64,000 nt of DNA. Source: Aliarcobacter sp017996075. Lineage in GTDB: Bacteria; Campylobacterota; Campylobacteria; Campylobacterales; Arcobacteraceae. The notes below the pieces were generated by a model. It was not told the origin of the DNA. It saw only the letters and a list, made by a program, of their open reading frames with translations, and did not search any database. Made by a program: the position numbers and the translations under genes. Every line of letters begins with the position of its first letter. The stretch's first letter is position 1. This document shows, piece by piece, positions 53,467 to 61,216 of this stretch. The stretch lies in the NCBI RefSeq assembly GCF_051062515.1, contig NZ_JAMXEK010000004.1. One strand, written 5' to 3'.

Positions 53467-53575
53467 GGCATACTTCGGTCTATGCCTGACTTCGTTTATG
53501 TAGATTTTCTACAACTCATTTAAACTCAAATTATTTAACCTAGATCGTAACTTAAGCTAATAACTTTTGTAGGTT
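53467..53575 (+). ncRNA. Structured 5' leader upstream of DEAD-box helicase gene
   Basis: Three possible hairpins lie in line: GGCATA/TATGCC around CTTCGGTC (53467-53486), GTAGA/TCTAC (53500-53512), and AACCTA/TAGGTT (53537-53575). ACTTCG occurs twice (53472-53477 and 53489-53494). The block is richer in G and C than its neighbours and ends 18 bases before the helicase ATG. Probably a regulatory leader, for example cold-responsive; no known RNA family was recognised. Confidence 0.5.
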
Positions 53576-53593
53576 CATAAAACAAAGGTAATT

Positions 53594-54991
53594 ATGTCAT
53601 TTTTAAATTTAGGATTATGTCCACAAATTCTTCGTGCAGTAGAAGAAGAGGGCTATACAACAGCAACTCCTATTCAAACAAAGGCTATTCCAGTAATATT
53701 GTCAAAAAAAGATGTTTTAGCAGCTGCTCAAACAGGAACTGGAAAAACAGCTGGTTTTACACTTCCATTATTGGAATTATTAAATAAAAACTACTCAAAA
53801 GATAAAAAAAGTTCTGTAAAAGCACTTATTTTAACTCCAACAAGAGAGTTAGCAACGCAAGTAGGAGAAAGTGTTGAAGTTTATGGAAAATATCTTCCAT
53901 TTAAATCAGCTGTTATTTTTGGAGGAGTTGGAATAAATCCTCAAAAAGCAATTTTGAAAAAAGGTGTTGATATTATTACAGCAACTCCTGGAAGATTACT
54001 TGATTTGGTTTCTCAAGATTGTTTAGATTTATCAAAAGTAGAGTTTTTGGTTTTAGATGAAGCTGATAGAATGCTTGATATGGGATTTATTCATGATATT
54101 AAAAAGATATTATCAATTTTGCCAAAACATAGACAAAATCTACTTTTTTCAGCTACTTTTTCACCAGAGATTAAAAAATTAGCTGATGGTTTGCTAAAAA
54201 CTCCTGTTTTAATAGAAGTTTCAAAAGCAAATAGTACTTCACACAAAGTTGAACAAACTGTTCATCATGTTGATAAAGAGAGAAAAAAAGAGCTTTTAAT
54301 TCATCTTTTAAATAAAAATAGTTGGAAACAAGTTTTAGTTTTTACAAGAACAAAACATGGGGCAAATAAACTAAGTGAAGCTTTAATAAAAGATAAAATA
54401 ACTTCAGCTGCAATTCATGGAAATAAATCTCAAGGTGCAAGAACAAAAGCTTTAGATGATTTTAAAGCTGGAAGCGTAAGAGTTTTAGTTGCAACTGATA
54501 TTGCTGCAAGGGGAATTGATATAGACCAACTTCCTCATGTAATAAATTTTGAGTTACCAAATGTTCCTGAAGATTATGTTCATAGAATTGGCAGAACTGG
54601 ACGAGCTGGAAATAGTGGAGATGCTATATCTTTAGTTTGTATTGATGAGCATGATTATTTGTTTGGAATTGAGAAATTAATTAAACAAAAAATAAATAAA
54701 ATAGCAATTGAAGGATTTAAAGTAAATCCAAATATAAAAGCAGAACCTATTTCAAATGGTAGAAATAGAGTAAATAATAGTTCAAATAGATCAACACAAA
54801 GTAGAGTTTCTAAAGTAGAAGATAAAACTTCTAGTTCAAAAAGAACTTTTGGTAAGAAAAGAGATGAAGAAAAATCACCATCAAGTGTAAAACCAAGAGG
54901 AAATAGCAATAGATTTGGCTCAAAAAGAGGTGAAACTTCATCTAGTAGCACAAGAAGTAGAAGAGTAAGCTCAAGTTTAAAAAGTAAATAG
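53594..54991 (+). CDS. DEAD-box ATP-dependent RNA helicase (RhlE/CsdA type)
   Basis: The 465 residues carry all main helicase motifs: Q motif with TATPIQTKAIP near 18-28, AQTGTGKTAGFTLP near 44-57, PTRELATQ, TPGRLLDL, DEAD in VLDEADRMLDMGF near 151-163, SATFSPE, ATDIAARGIDID near 296-307 and HRIGRTGRAG near 325-334. A C-terminal basic tail of about 90 residues is Ser/Arg/Lys-rich (e.g. STQSRVSKVEDKTSSSKRTFGKK ends) and disordered, suiting RNA binding. It likely remodels structured RNA, ribosomal or mRNA. Ribosome site AAAGGTAATT. A long leader precedes it. Confidence 0.95.
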   Translation: MSFLNLGLCPQILRAVEEEGYTTATPIQTKAIPVILSKKDVLAAAQTGTGKTAGFTLPLLELLNKNYSKDKKSSVKALILTPTRELATQVGESVEVYGKYLPFKSAVIFGGVGINPQKAILKKGVDIITATPGRLLDLVSQDCLDLSKVEFLVLDEADRMLDMGFIHDIKKILSILPKHRQNLLFSATFSPEIKKLADGLLKTPVLIEVSKANSTSHKVEQTVHHVDKERKKELLIHLLNKNSWKQVLVFTRTKHGANKLSEALIKDKITSAAIHGNKSQGARTKALDDFKAGSVRVLVATDIAARGIDIDQLPHVINFELPNVPEDYVHRIGRTGRAGNSGDAISLVCIDEHDYLFGIEKLIKQKINKIAIEGFKVNPNIKAEPISNGRNRVNNSSNRSTQSRVSKVEDKTSSSKRTFGKKRDEEKSPSSVKPRGNSNRFGSKRGETSSSSTRSRRVSSSLKSK

Positions 54992-55002
54992 ACTCAAATT
55001 TT

Positions 55003-55033
55003 AAGTAAGATGTTTCAATATATCTTACTTTCT
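55003..55033 (+). terminator. Terminator after DEAD-box helicase gene
   Basis: AAGTAAGAT and ATCTTACTT form a 9-base-pair stem with a ten-base loop, then TTCTT. It lies 12 bases past the stop. Confidence 0.72.
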
Positions 55034-55115
55034 TCATAAAATTAATATTCAATTCATAGCCATATAGATATACTTTTTTCTTTAAAAATATAGTAAAAAT
55101 AGAAAGAATTTATAT

Positions 55116-57200
55116 ATGAAAAAACTAAAACTACAAAATCTTGATTGCGCAAATTGTGCTTTAAAAATAGAGAAAACTTTAAATAATATGCCACAACTAT
55201 CAAATGTAAGGCTTAATTTTTCAACTTCAACTTTAACATTTGAGCAAAATATAGACAAAGATTTAAGTGATTTAATAGAAAAAGAGATTCAAAAGATAGA
55301 AAAAGAGGTAATCATTGTAAAAGAAGAGAGTAAAAATCAAAAAACATTTTGGCAAAATTTAGACAAAAAGCTTTTGTTTATTACTTTTTTATCACTTTTT
55401 TTAACTTATATCTCATACAACTATATAGAAAATATACAATTACAAACAGCAGTTTTTGTTGTAGCATATATGATTGTTGCTTGGGATGTTTTATATAAGG
55501 CATTTAAAAATATTATTGTTGGAAAAGTTTTTGATGAGTATTTTTTAATGTCAATTGCAACAATTGGAGCAATTGCTCTTTTTGATTTTGTTGAGGCAAT
55601 TGCTGTTATGGTTTTTTATCAAATTGGAGAGATGTTTCAAAGAGTTGCTGTAAATAATTCAAGAGATAGTATAAATGCACTTATAGATATAAAACCAGAA
55701 TTTGCATTTGTAAAAGAGGGTGAAGCTGTTGTTCAAAAAACTCCTCAAGAGTTAAAACTAGATGATGTTATTTTAGTAAAAGTTGGACAAAAAGTTCCAG
55801 TTGATGCTATTTTGCTTGAAAACTCTTGCTCTTTTGATACAAGTGCAATAACGGGTGAGTTTAAACCAAAAACTTTAAAACAAAATGAAGAGGTTTTAAG
55901 TGGATATATAAATGTTTCAAATGCTGTTTATCTAAAAGTAAAATCACTTTATAAAGACTCAACAATTGCAAAGGTAATTGAGCTAATTGAAAATGCAAGT
56001 TTAAAAAAGGCAAATGCTGAAAAATTTATTACAAAATTTGCTTCTGTTTATACTCCAATAGTTGTTGTTTTGGCTCTTTTTTTAGCATTTTTACCACCAC
56101 TTTTTATAGAAAATGCTTTATACTCTGATTGGATTGAAAGAGCTTTAGTATTTTTAGTAATCTCTTGTCCTTGTGCTTTGGTTATATCTGTTCCTCTATC
56201 ATATTTTAGTGCTATTGGAGCTGTTTCAAAAAAAGGTGTATTAGTAAAGGGTGCAAACTATATAGAAAAACTAACTGAAATCAAAAATTTTGTTTTTGAT
56301 AAAACAGGAACTTTGACAAAAGGGGTTTTTGAAGTTACAAAAATAGAAGCTTTTGATATAAGTAAAGATGAGCTTCTAAGAGTTGTTGCGACAGTTGAGA
56401 GCTTTTCAACTCATCCAATAGCAAAAGCAGTTGTAAAAGAGTACAAAGAGGAGTTAAACCTAAAAGAGCTTAGTTTTAGCGAAGAGTTTAGTGGTTTGGG
56501 TATAAAAGCTATTGTAAATGAAAAAGAGATTTTAGTAGGAAATAGAAAACTTCTTGAAAAATTTGGTATAAAAATTTCACAAAATCTAAATGAGAGTTTA
56601 AATATTGTTTATATAACAATAAACTCAAAATTTGTTGGATATATTGTTGTAAGTGATGTTATAAAAAGTGAAGCAAAAGAGTTTTTAAAAGAGTTAAAAA
56701 AACTAAATATATTAAAAACTTTTATGCTAACAGGAGATAAAAAAGAGCAAGCCTTAGAAGTTGCAAAAAATATAGGAATTGATGAGGTAAGATATGAGCT
56801 ACTACCACAAGATAAACTAAAAATTTATGAAAATATAAAAAAAGATACAAACCAAACAACTGCATTTGTAGGAGATGGAATAAACGATGCACCAACTTTA
56901 GCAAATGCTGATATTGGTTTTGCTATGGGTGGAATTGGAAGTGATTTGGCTATAAAATCTGCTGATGTTATAGTTTTAAATGATAATTTAAATTCAATAA
57001 GCGATGCAATAAAAATAGCTAAAAAAACAAAAGTTATTGTATATCAAAATATCATTTTCATAATGGCTGTAAAAATTGGCTTTTTATTTTTGGGAGCAGG
57101 GGCAGTTATAGGAATGCAAGAGGCGATTTTTGCAGATGTTGGAGTAGCTTTAATAGCTATATTTAACTCTATGAGAATTTTAAAAGAGATTAAAAAATAG
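55116..57200 (+). CDS. Heavy-metal P1B-type ATPase (Zn/Cd/Pb exporter type)
   Basis: The 694-residue pump has an N-terminal metal domain with CANC at 11-14, membrane helices, the actuator TGE (ITGEFKPKTL), the metal channel CPC motif (VISCPCALVIS) typical of P1B, phosphorylation motif FDKTGTLTKG, the ATP-binding HP (STHPIAKA) and GDGINDAPTLANADIG. A final helix carries ADVG after KIGFLFLGAG, with the Lys and Asp of Zn/Cd-type (ZntA/CadA) pumps. Expels divalent zinc, cadmium or lead. No metal regulator is adjacent. Confidence 0.93.
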   Translation: MKKLKLQNLDCANCALKIEKTLNNMPQLSNVRLNFSTSTLTFEQNIDKDLSDLIEKEIQKIEKEVIIVKEESKNQKTFWQNLDKKLLFITFLSLFLTYISYNYIENIQLQTAVFVVAYMIVAWDVLYKAFKNIIVGKVFDEYFLMSIATIGAIALFDFVEAIAVMVFYQIGEMFQRVAVNNSRDSINALIDIKPEFAFVKEGEAVVQKTPQELKLDDVILVKVGQKVPVDAILLENSCSFDTSAITGEFKPKTLKQNEEVLSGYINVSNAVYLKVKSLYKDSTIAKVIELIENASLKKANAEKFITKFASVYTPIVVVLALFLAFLPPLFIENALYSDWIERALVFLVISCPCALVISVPLSYFSAIGAVSKKGVLVKGANYIEKLTEIKNFVFDKTGTLTKGVFEVTKIEAFDISKDELLRVVATVESFSTHPIAKAVVKEYKEELNLKELSFSEEFSGLGIKAIVNEKEILVGNRKLLEKFGIKISQNLNESLNIVYITINSKFVGYIVVSDVIKSEAKEFLKELKKLNILKTFMLTGDKKEQALEVAKNIGIDEVRYELLPQDKLKIYENIKKDTNQTTAFVGDGINDAPTLANADIGFAMGGIGSDLAIKSADVIVLNDNLNSISDAIKIAKKTKVIVYQNIIFIMAVKIGFLFLGAGAVIGMQEAIFADVGVALIAIFNSMRILKEIKK

Positions 57201-57209
57201 GAAAATATT

Positions 57210-58058
57210 TTGAATTATGAGATAAAAAATAGTTTTATAAAAGCAAAAATCAAATCTTTTGGAGCTGAATTAAATAGTTTACAAAAAATAGAGAATGATT
57301 TTGAATATATTTGGCAAGCAGATTCACAATACTGGGCAAGACACTCACCTGTGCTTTTTCCAATAGTGGGAAGATTAAAAAATGATAGCTATTTTTATAA
57401 AGATAAAAAATACAGTTTATCTCAACACGGTTTTGCAAGAGATAAAGAGTTTGAACTTATAAAAAAAGAGGATGATTTTATAGAATTTAGTTTAAAGAAT
57501 GATGAAGAAACTTTAAAAAATTATCCATTTTTATTTGAGTTAAATATATCTTATAAACTAGAGAAAACAAAACTAATAATTTCATATAAAGTTAAAAATA
57601 GAAGTGAAGATAAACTCTATTTTTCAATAGGAGCTCATCCAGCTTTTAATATTTCAAGTGGTGATTTTTTAGATTTTGAAGATGTTAAAACTTCTAAAAG
57701 GTATTTTCTAAATAATAAAGGTTTGATATATAAAAATCAAGAGGTGAATTTTATAGAAAATAAGCTCATTTTAGATGAAGAAATATTTAAAAATGATGCT
57801 TTAATTTTTAACGATAAAAATATAAAATCTATTATTTTAAGAGATAAAAATAGTAACAAAATTTTAAAAGTAGAATTCAAAGATTTTCCATATTTAGGAG
57901 TTTGGTCAAAACCAAATCTTGCACCATTTGTTTGTATTGAACCTTGGTTTGGTGTTGCAGATGAAGAGAATTCAAATCAAAATATAGAAGATAAAAGAGG
58001 AGTTCAAGTTTTACAAAAAGATGATATTTTTTCTTGTCTTTATAGTATAGAAGTATGA
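57210..58058 (+). CDS. Aldose 1-epimerase family protein
   Basis: The 282-residue protein has the galactose-mutarotase fold; key residues in the family appear in ARHSPVLFPIVGRL near 45-58, SLQHGFARDKEF near 71-82 (His), SIGAHPAFNI near 143-152 (His) and FVCIEPWFGVAD near 237-248 (Glu). The start is TTG with AGGAAAATATT upstream; no ATG is available at the N-terminus. Members convert anomers of hexoses or hexose-6-phosphates. It follows the metal ATPase by 9 bases, but no functional tie is evident. Confidence 0.88.
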   Translation: MNYEIKNSFIKAKIKSFGAELNSLQKIENDFEYIWQADSQYWARHSPVLFPIVGRLKNDSYFYKDKKYSLSQHGFARDKEFELIKKEDDFIEFSLKNDEETLKNYPFLFELNISYKLEKTKLIISYKVKNRSEDKLYFSIGAHPAFNISSGDFLDFEDVKTSKRYFLNNKGLIYKNQEVNFIENKLILDEEIFKNDALIFNDKNIKSIILRDKNSNKILKVEFKDFPYLGVWSKPNLAPFVCIEPWFGVADEENSNQNIEDKRGVQVLQKDDIFSCLYSIEV

Positions 58059-58084
58059 GTTATTTTATTTATTTTTAAATAGAA

Positions 58085-58114
58085 CTATAAAGAGAAATTA
58101 CTTTCTCTTTATAG
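58085..58114. terminator. Bidirectional terminator between aldose epimerase and lpdA genes
   Basis: CTATAAAGAGAAA and TTTCTCTTTATAG form a perfect 13-base-pair stem with a TTAC loop. It overlaps the lpdA stop and ends in CTTTT on the plus strand. Confidence 0.86.
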
Positions 58115-59531
58115 CTTTTGCGTTTGGTAAATCTGTTATAGTTCCTTCATAAATTTCAGTGGCCATACCTATTGATTCATGTAAAGTTGGGTGAGCGTGA
58201 ATTGTAAGTGCTATATCTTGCGCATCACAATCCATCTCAAGAGCAAGAGAGATTTCACCTAAAAGCTCTCCAGCATTCTCTCCAACAATCGCTCCGCCAA
58301 TTAATTGGTTTGTATCTTTATTAAAAATTAATTTTGTAAGCCCTGTAGAGGAAACATCACTAGCTAGTGCTCTTCCACTTGCACTCCAAGGAAATGAGCT
58401 AACTTCATAGTTAATACCAGCTTTTTTAGCCTCAATTTCAGTCATACCAGCCCATGCAATTTCTGGGAAAGTATAAGCAATAGAAGGTATCTGTTTTGGT
58501 TCAAAATAAACTTTATGACCAGCAATAACTTCAGCAGCTACATGCCCTTCATGTACAGCTTTGTGTGCAAGCATTGGTTGTCCAATAATATCTCCAATAG
58601 CAAATATATGATTTACTTTTGTTCTTAGTTGTGAGTCAACTTTGATTAATCCTTGTTCATCTACTTCAACATTTGTATTTTCAAGACCAAGTTTGTTCCC
58701 ATTTGCACTCCTTCCAAGAGCTACTAAAACTGCATCATATACAATCCCTTCCTTAGGTGCATTTTCACCTTTAAACTCTACATAAATTCCATCTTGTTTT
58801 GGAATTATACTTTGAGTTTGAGTTTTACTCATGATGTTAAATCTATCTTTATTTGCTTTTGTATAAAGTTTTATTAAATCAGCATCAGTTCCAGTCATTA
58901 GTTGCTCTCCTCGAATCGCAACATCAACTTGACTCCCCAAAGTTGAATAAACCGTACCCATCTCAAGACCAATAATTCCTCCACCAAGAATTAAAAGTTT
59001 TTTAGGTACTTCTTTTACCTCTAAAGCATCTGTTGAATCCCAAATTCTAGGGTCTTCATGAGGAATAAATGACATTTTAGAGCTCTGACTTCCAGCTGCA
59101 ATAATACAGTAATCAAAATTTACTTTTGTTTTTTCATCACTGTTTGTAAGAGCAACTTCAACACTATGTTCATCTAAAAATGTTGCATAACCTTGAATAT
59201 GGTTTACTTTTCTCATTTTAGCCATTGCATCTAAACCACCAGTTAGTTTTTTTACAACACCACTTTTATACTCTGCAACTTTTTTTATATCAATTTTTGG
59301 CTCTTCGTAAAATATTCCAGCATTTTTTATATGTTTTGCCTCTTCAATAACCTTTGCAACATGAAGTAAAGCTTTAGAAGGAATACAACCTACATTTAAA
59401 CAAACTCCACCTAAAGTTGAGTATCTCTCAACTATAGTTGTTTCAAATCCTAAATCAGCACATCTAAAAGCAGCTGAATAACCACCAGGTCCTGCTCCAA
59501 TTACTAAAACTTGAGTTTTTATCTCTTGCAT
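58098..59531 (-). CDS. lpdA: Dihydrolipoyl dehydrogenase (E3)
   Basis: Flavoprotein disulfide reductase that reoxidises dihydrolipoyl groups of pyruvate dehydrogenase, passing electrons to NAD. The 477 residues hold the FAD site VLVIGAGPGGYSAA near 8-21, the redox cysteines GGVCLNVGCIPSKALL near 41-56, the NAD site LILGGGIIGLEMG near 179-191, and HAHPTLHES near 445 with the catalytic His-Glu. It is the last gene of aceE-aceF-lpdA, 10 bases after aceF. Confidence 0.97.
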   Translation of the reverse strand: MQEIKTQVLVIGAGPGGYSAAFRCADLGFETTIVERYSTLGGVCLNVGCIPSKALLHVAKVIEEAKHIKNAGIFYEEPKIDIKKVAEYKSGVVKKLTGGLDAMAKMRKVNHIQGYATFLDEHSVEVALTNSDEKTKVNFDYCIIAAGSQSSKMSFIPHEDPRIWDSTDALEVKEVPKKLLILGGGIIGLEMGTVYSTLGSQVDVAIRGEQLMTGTDADLIKLYTKANKDRFNIMSKTQTQSIIPKQDGIYVEFKGENAPKEGIVYDAVLVALGRSANGNKLGLENTNVEVDEQGLIKVDSQLRTKVNHIFAIGDIIGQPMLAHKAVHEGHVAAEVIAGHKVYFEPKQIPSIAYTFPEIAWAGMTEIEAKKAGINYEVSSFPWSASGRALASDVSSTGLTKLIFNKDTNQLIGGAIVGENAGELLGEISLALEMDCDAQDIALTIHAHPTLHESIGMATEIYEGTITDLPNAKAIKRK

Positions 59532-59541
59532 AAATAACTCC

Positions 59542-61206
59542 TTATATACTTAAAAGTCTTAAATCACTTAGGATTTGACTTAAAGTTGTTGTAAATCTAG
59601 CACCATCTGCACCATCTATTACTTTGTGATCATAAGATAGACTAAGTGGAAGTATAAGTCTAGGTTTAAATTTTTTACCATTAAAAATTGGTTTTATAGA
59701 TGATTTTGATACACCTAAAATTGCAACTTCAGGAGAGTTGATAATTGGTGTAAAGTATGTTCCACCAATTCCACCAAGACTTGAAATTGTAAAGCATCCA
59801 CCACTCATATCGCTTGAAGTTAGTTTTCCTTCTCTTGCTTTTTGAGATAGTTGTGCTAACTCAATTGCAATCTCTTTGAAACCTTTTTTATCTACATCTT
59901 TAATAACAGGAACTAAAAGTCCATTTGGTGTATCAACTGCAACTCCAATATTGTAATACTCTTTCATAATTAGCTCTTGTCCATCACTACTTAAGCTTGA
60001 GTTAAATTTTGGATGAAGTTTTAGAGCTTTTTCAACTGCTTTTATTATAAATACAAGAGGTGAAAGTTTGAAATCTTTTGCTTTCTCATTTTGTTGTTTT
60101 CTAAACTCTTCAAGCTCTGTAATATCAGCTTCATCAAATTGTGTAACATGAGGTGCGGATAGATAATTTTTATGTAAAAATGGTCCTGATACTTTTTGAA
60201 CACGACTAAGCTCAACTCTATTGATTTTTCCAAATTGTGAAAAATCAATCTCTTTTGACTCAGGCAAATTAAACCCAAATCCAACACCTGTTGTACTTGC
60301 TGGTTTATTTAATTGCTCTTTTACATAAGCTTTAATATCTTCAACTACAATTCTTCCTTTTGCAGCACTACCTTTTACAAAACCTAAATCAACTCCAAAC
60401 TCTCTTGCTACTTTTCTAACACTTGGACTTGCATATACTTTTGTTGCTTTTTTAGATAATACTTTGCTCTCTTCTTCAATATCTGCACTTCTTGCAGCTA
60501 CTTCTTGAAGAGTTGGTTTTGCATTACTGCTTTTTTCAACAGTTGTAGGAGTTGAACTTGCCGTGAAAGTTGGAGTTGGAACTTTATCTTCAATTACAAC
60601 AGTTTTAATAACTTTTGCAATTAAATCTCCACTATTGATTTTTTGACCTTTTTCTACAAAAATTTCAATAACTTCCCCACCAAAAGGTGCAGGAACATCC
60701 ATAGATGCTTTTTCAGTCTCTAAAGTAATAATACTGTAATCTTTTACAATAATATCTCCAACATGAATCATAACATCAATTAAATCAACATCTTTTTCAG
60801 CACCTAAATCAGGAACTCTTACCTCTTCAACAACTGATTGTATAGATTGCTCTTTTACAAATTGAGGAGGAGTTGAAATAGCTACAACTTCTTCTTTTTG
60901 CTCTTCAACTTTTGAAGCAGTAGCAGCAATTTCATCAGCTTGATTGCTATTTACTTCACCTTCATTCGTTGCTTCAACTTTAGCGATTAAGTCTCCACTA
61001 TTTACCTTATCTCCAACTTTTACTAAAATCTCAACAATTTTACCTTTATATGGAGTTGGAACATCCATCGATGCTTTTTCAGTTTCAAGAGTGATTAAAC
61101 CATCTTCAATCTCAACAATATCGCCAACTTTTATCATAACATCAATTAAATCAACATCTTTGTCAGCACCTAAATCTGGAATAAAAACATCATATATTTT
61201 TGCCAT
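59542..61206 (-). CDS. aceF: Pyruvate dehydrogenase E2 (dihydrolipoyl acetyltransferase) with two lipoyl domains
   Basis: Core of the complex. The 554-residue protein has two tandem lipoyl domains with lipoyl lysines in LETEKASMDVPTP near 38-50 and LETEKASMDVPAP near 161-173, linkers rich in Val/Glu/Thr/Pro, a peripheral-subunit-binding domain (YASPSVRKVAREFGVDLGFV near 258-277) and the catalytic domain ending LSLSYDHKVIDGADGARF with the HxxxDG motif. Two lipoyl copies is within the usual range of one to three. Sits between aceE and lpdA. Confidence 0.97.
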   Translation of the reverse strand: MAKIYDVFIPDLGADKDVDLIDVMIKVGDIVEIEDGLITLETEKASMDVPTPYKGKIVEILVKVGDKVNSGDLIAKVEATNEGEVNSNQADEIAATASKVEEQKEEVVAISTPPQFVKEQSIQSVVEEVRVPDLGAEKDVDLIDVMIHVGDIIVKDYSIITLETEKASMDVPAPFGGEVIEIFVEKGQKINSGDLIAKVIKTVVIEDKVPTPTFTASSTPTTVEKSSNAKPTLQEVAARSADIEEESKVLSKKATKVYASPSVRKVAREFGVDLGFVKGSAAKGRIVVEDIKAYVKEQLNKPASTTGVGFGFNLPESKEIDFSQFGKINRVELSRVQKVSGPFLHKNYLSAPHVTQFDEADITELEEFRKQQNEKAKDFKLSPLVFIIKAVEKALKLHPKFNSSLSSDGQELIMKEYYNIGVAVDTPNGLLVPVIKDVDKKGFKEIAIELAQLSQKAREGKLTSSDMSGGCFTISSLGGIGGTYFTPIINSPEVAILGVSKSSIKPIFNGKKFKPRLILPLSLSYDHKVIDGADGARFTTTLSQILSDLRLLSI

Positions 61207-61216
61207 TTTTTACTCC

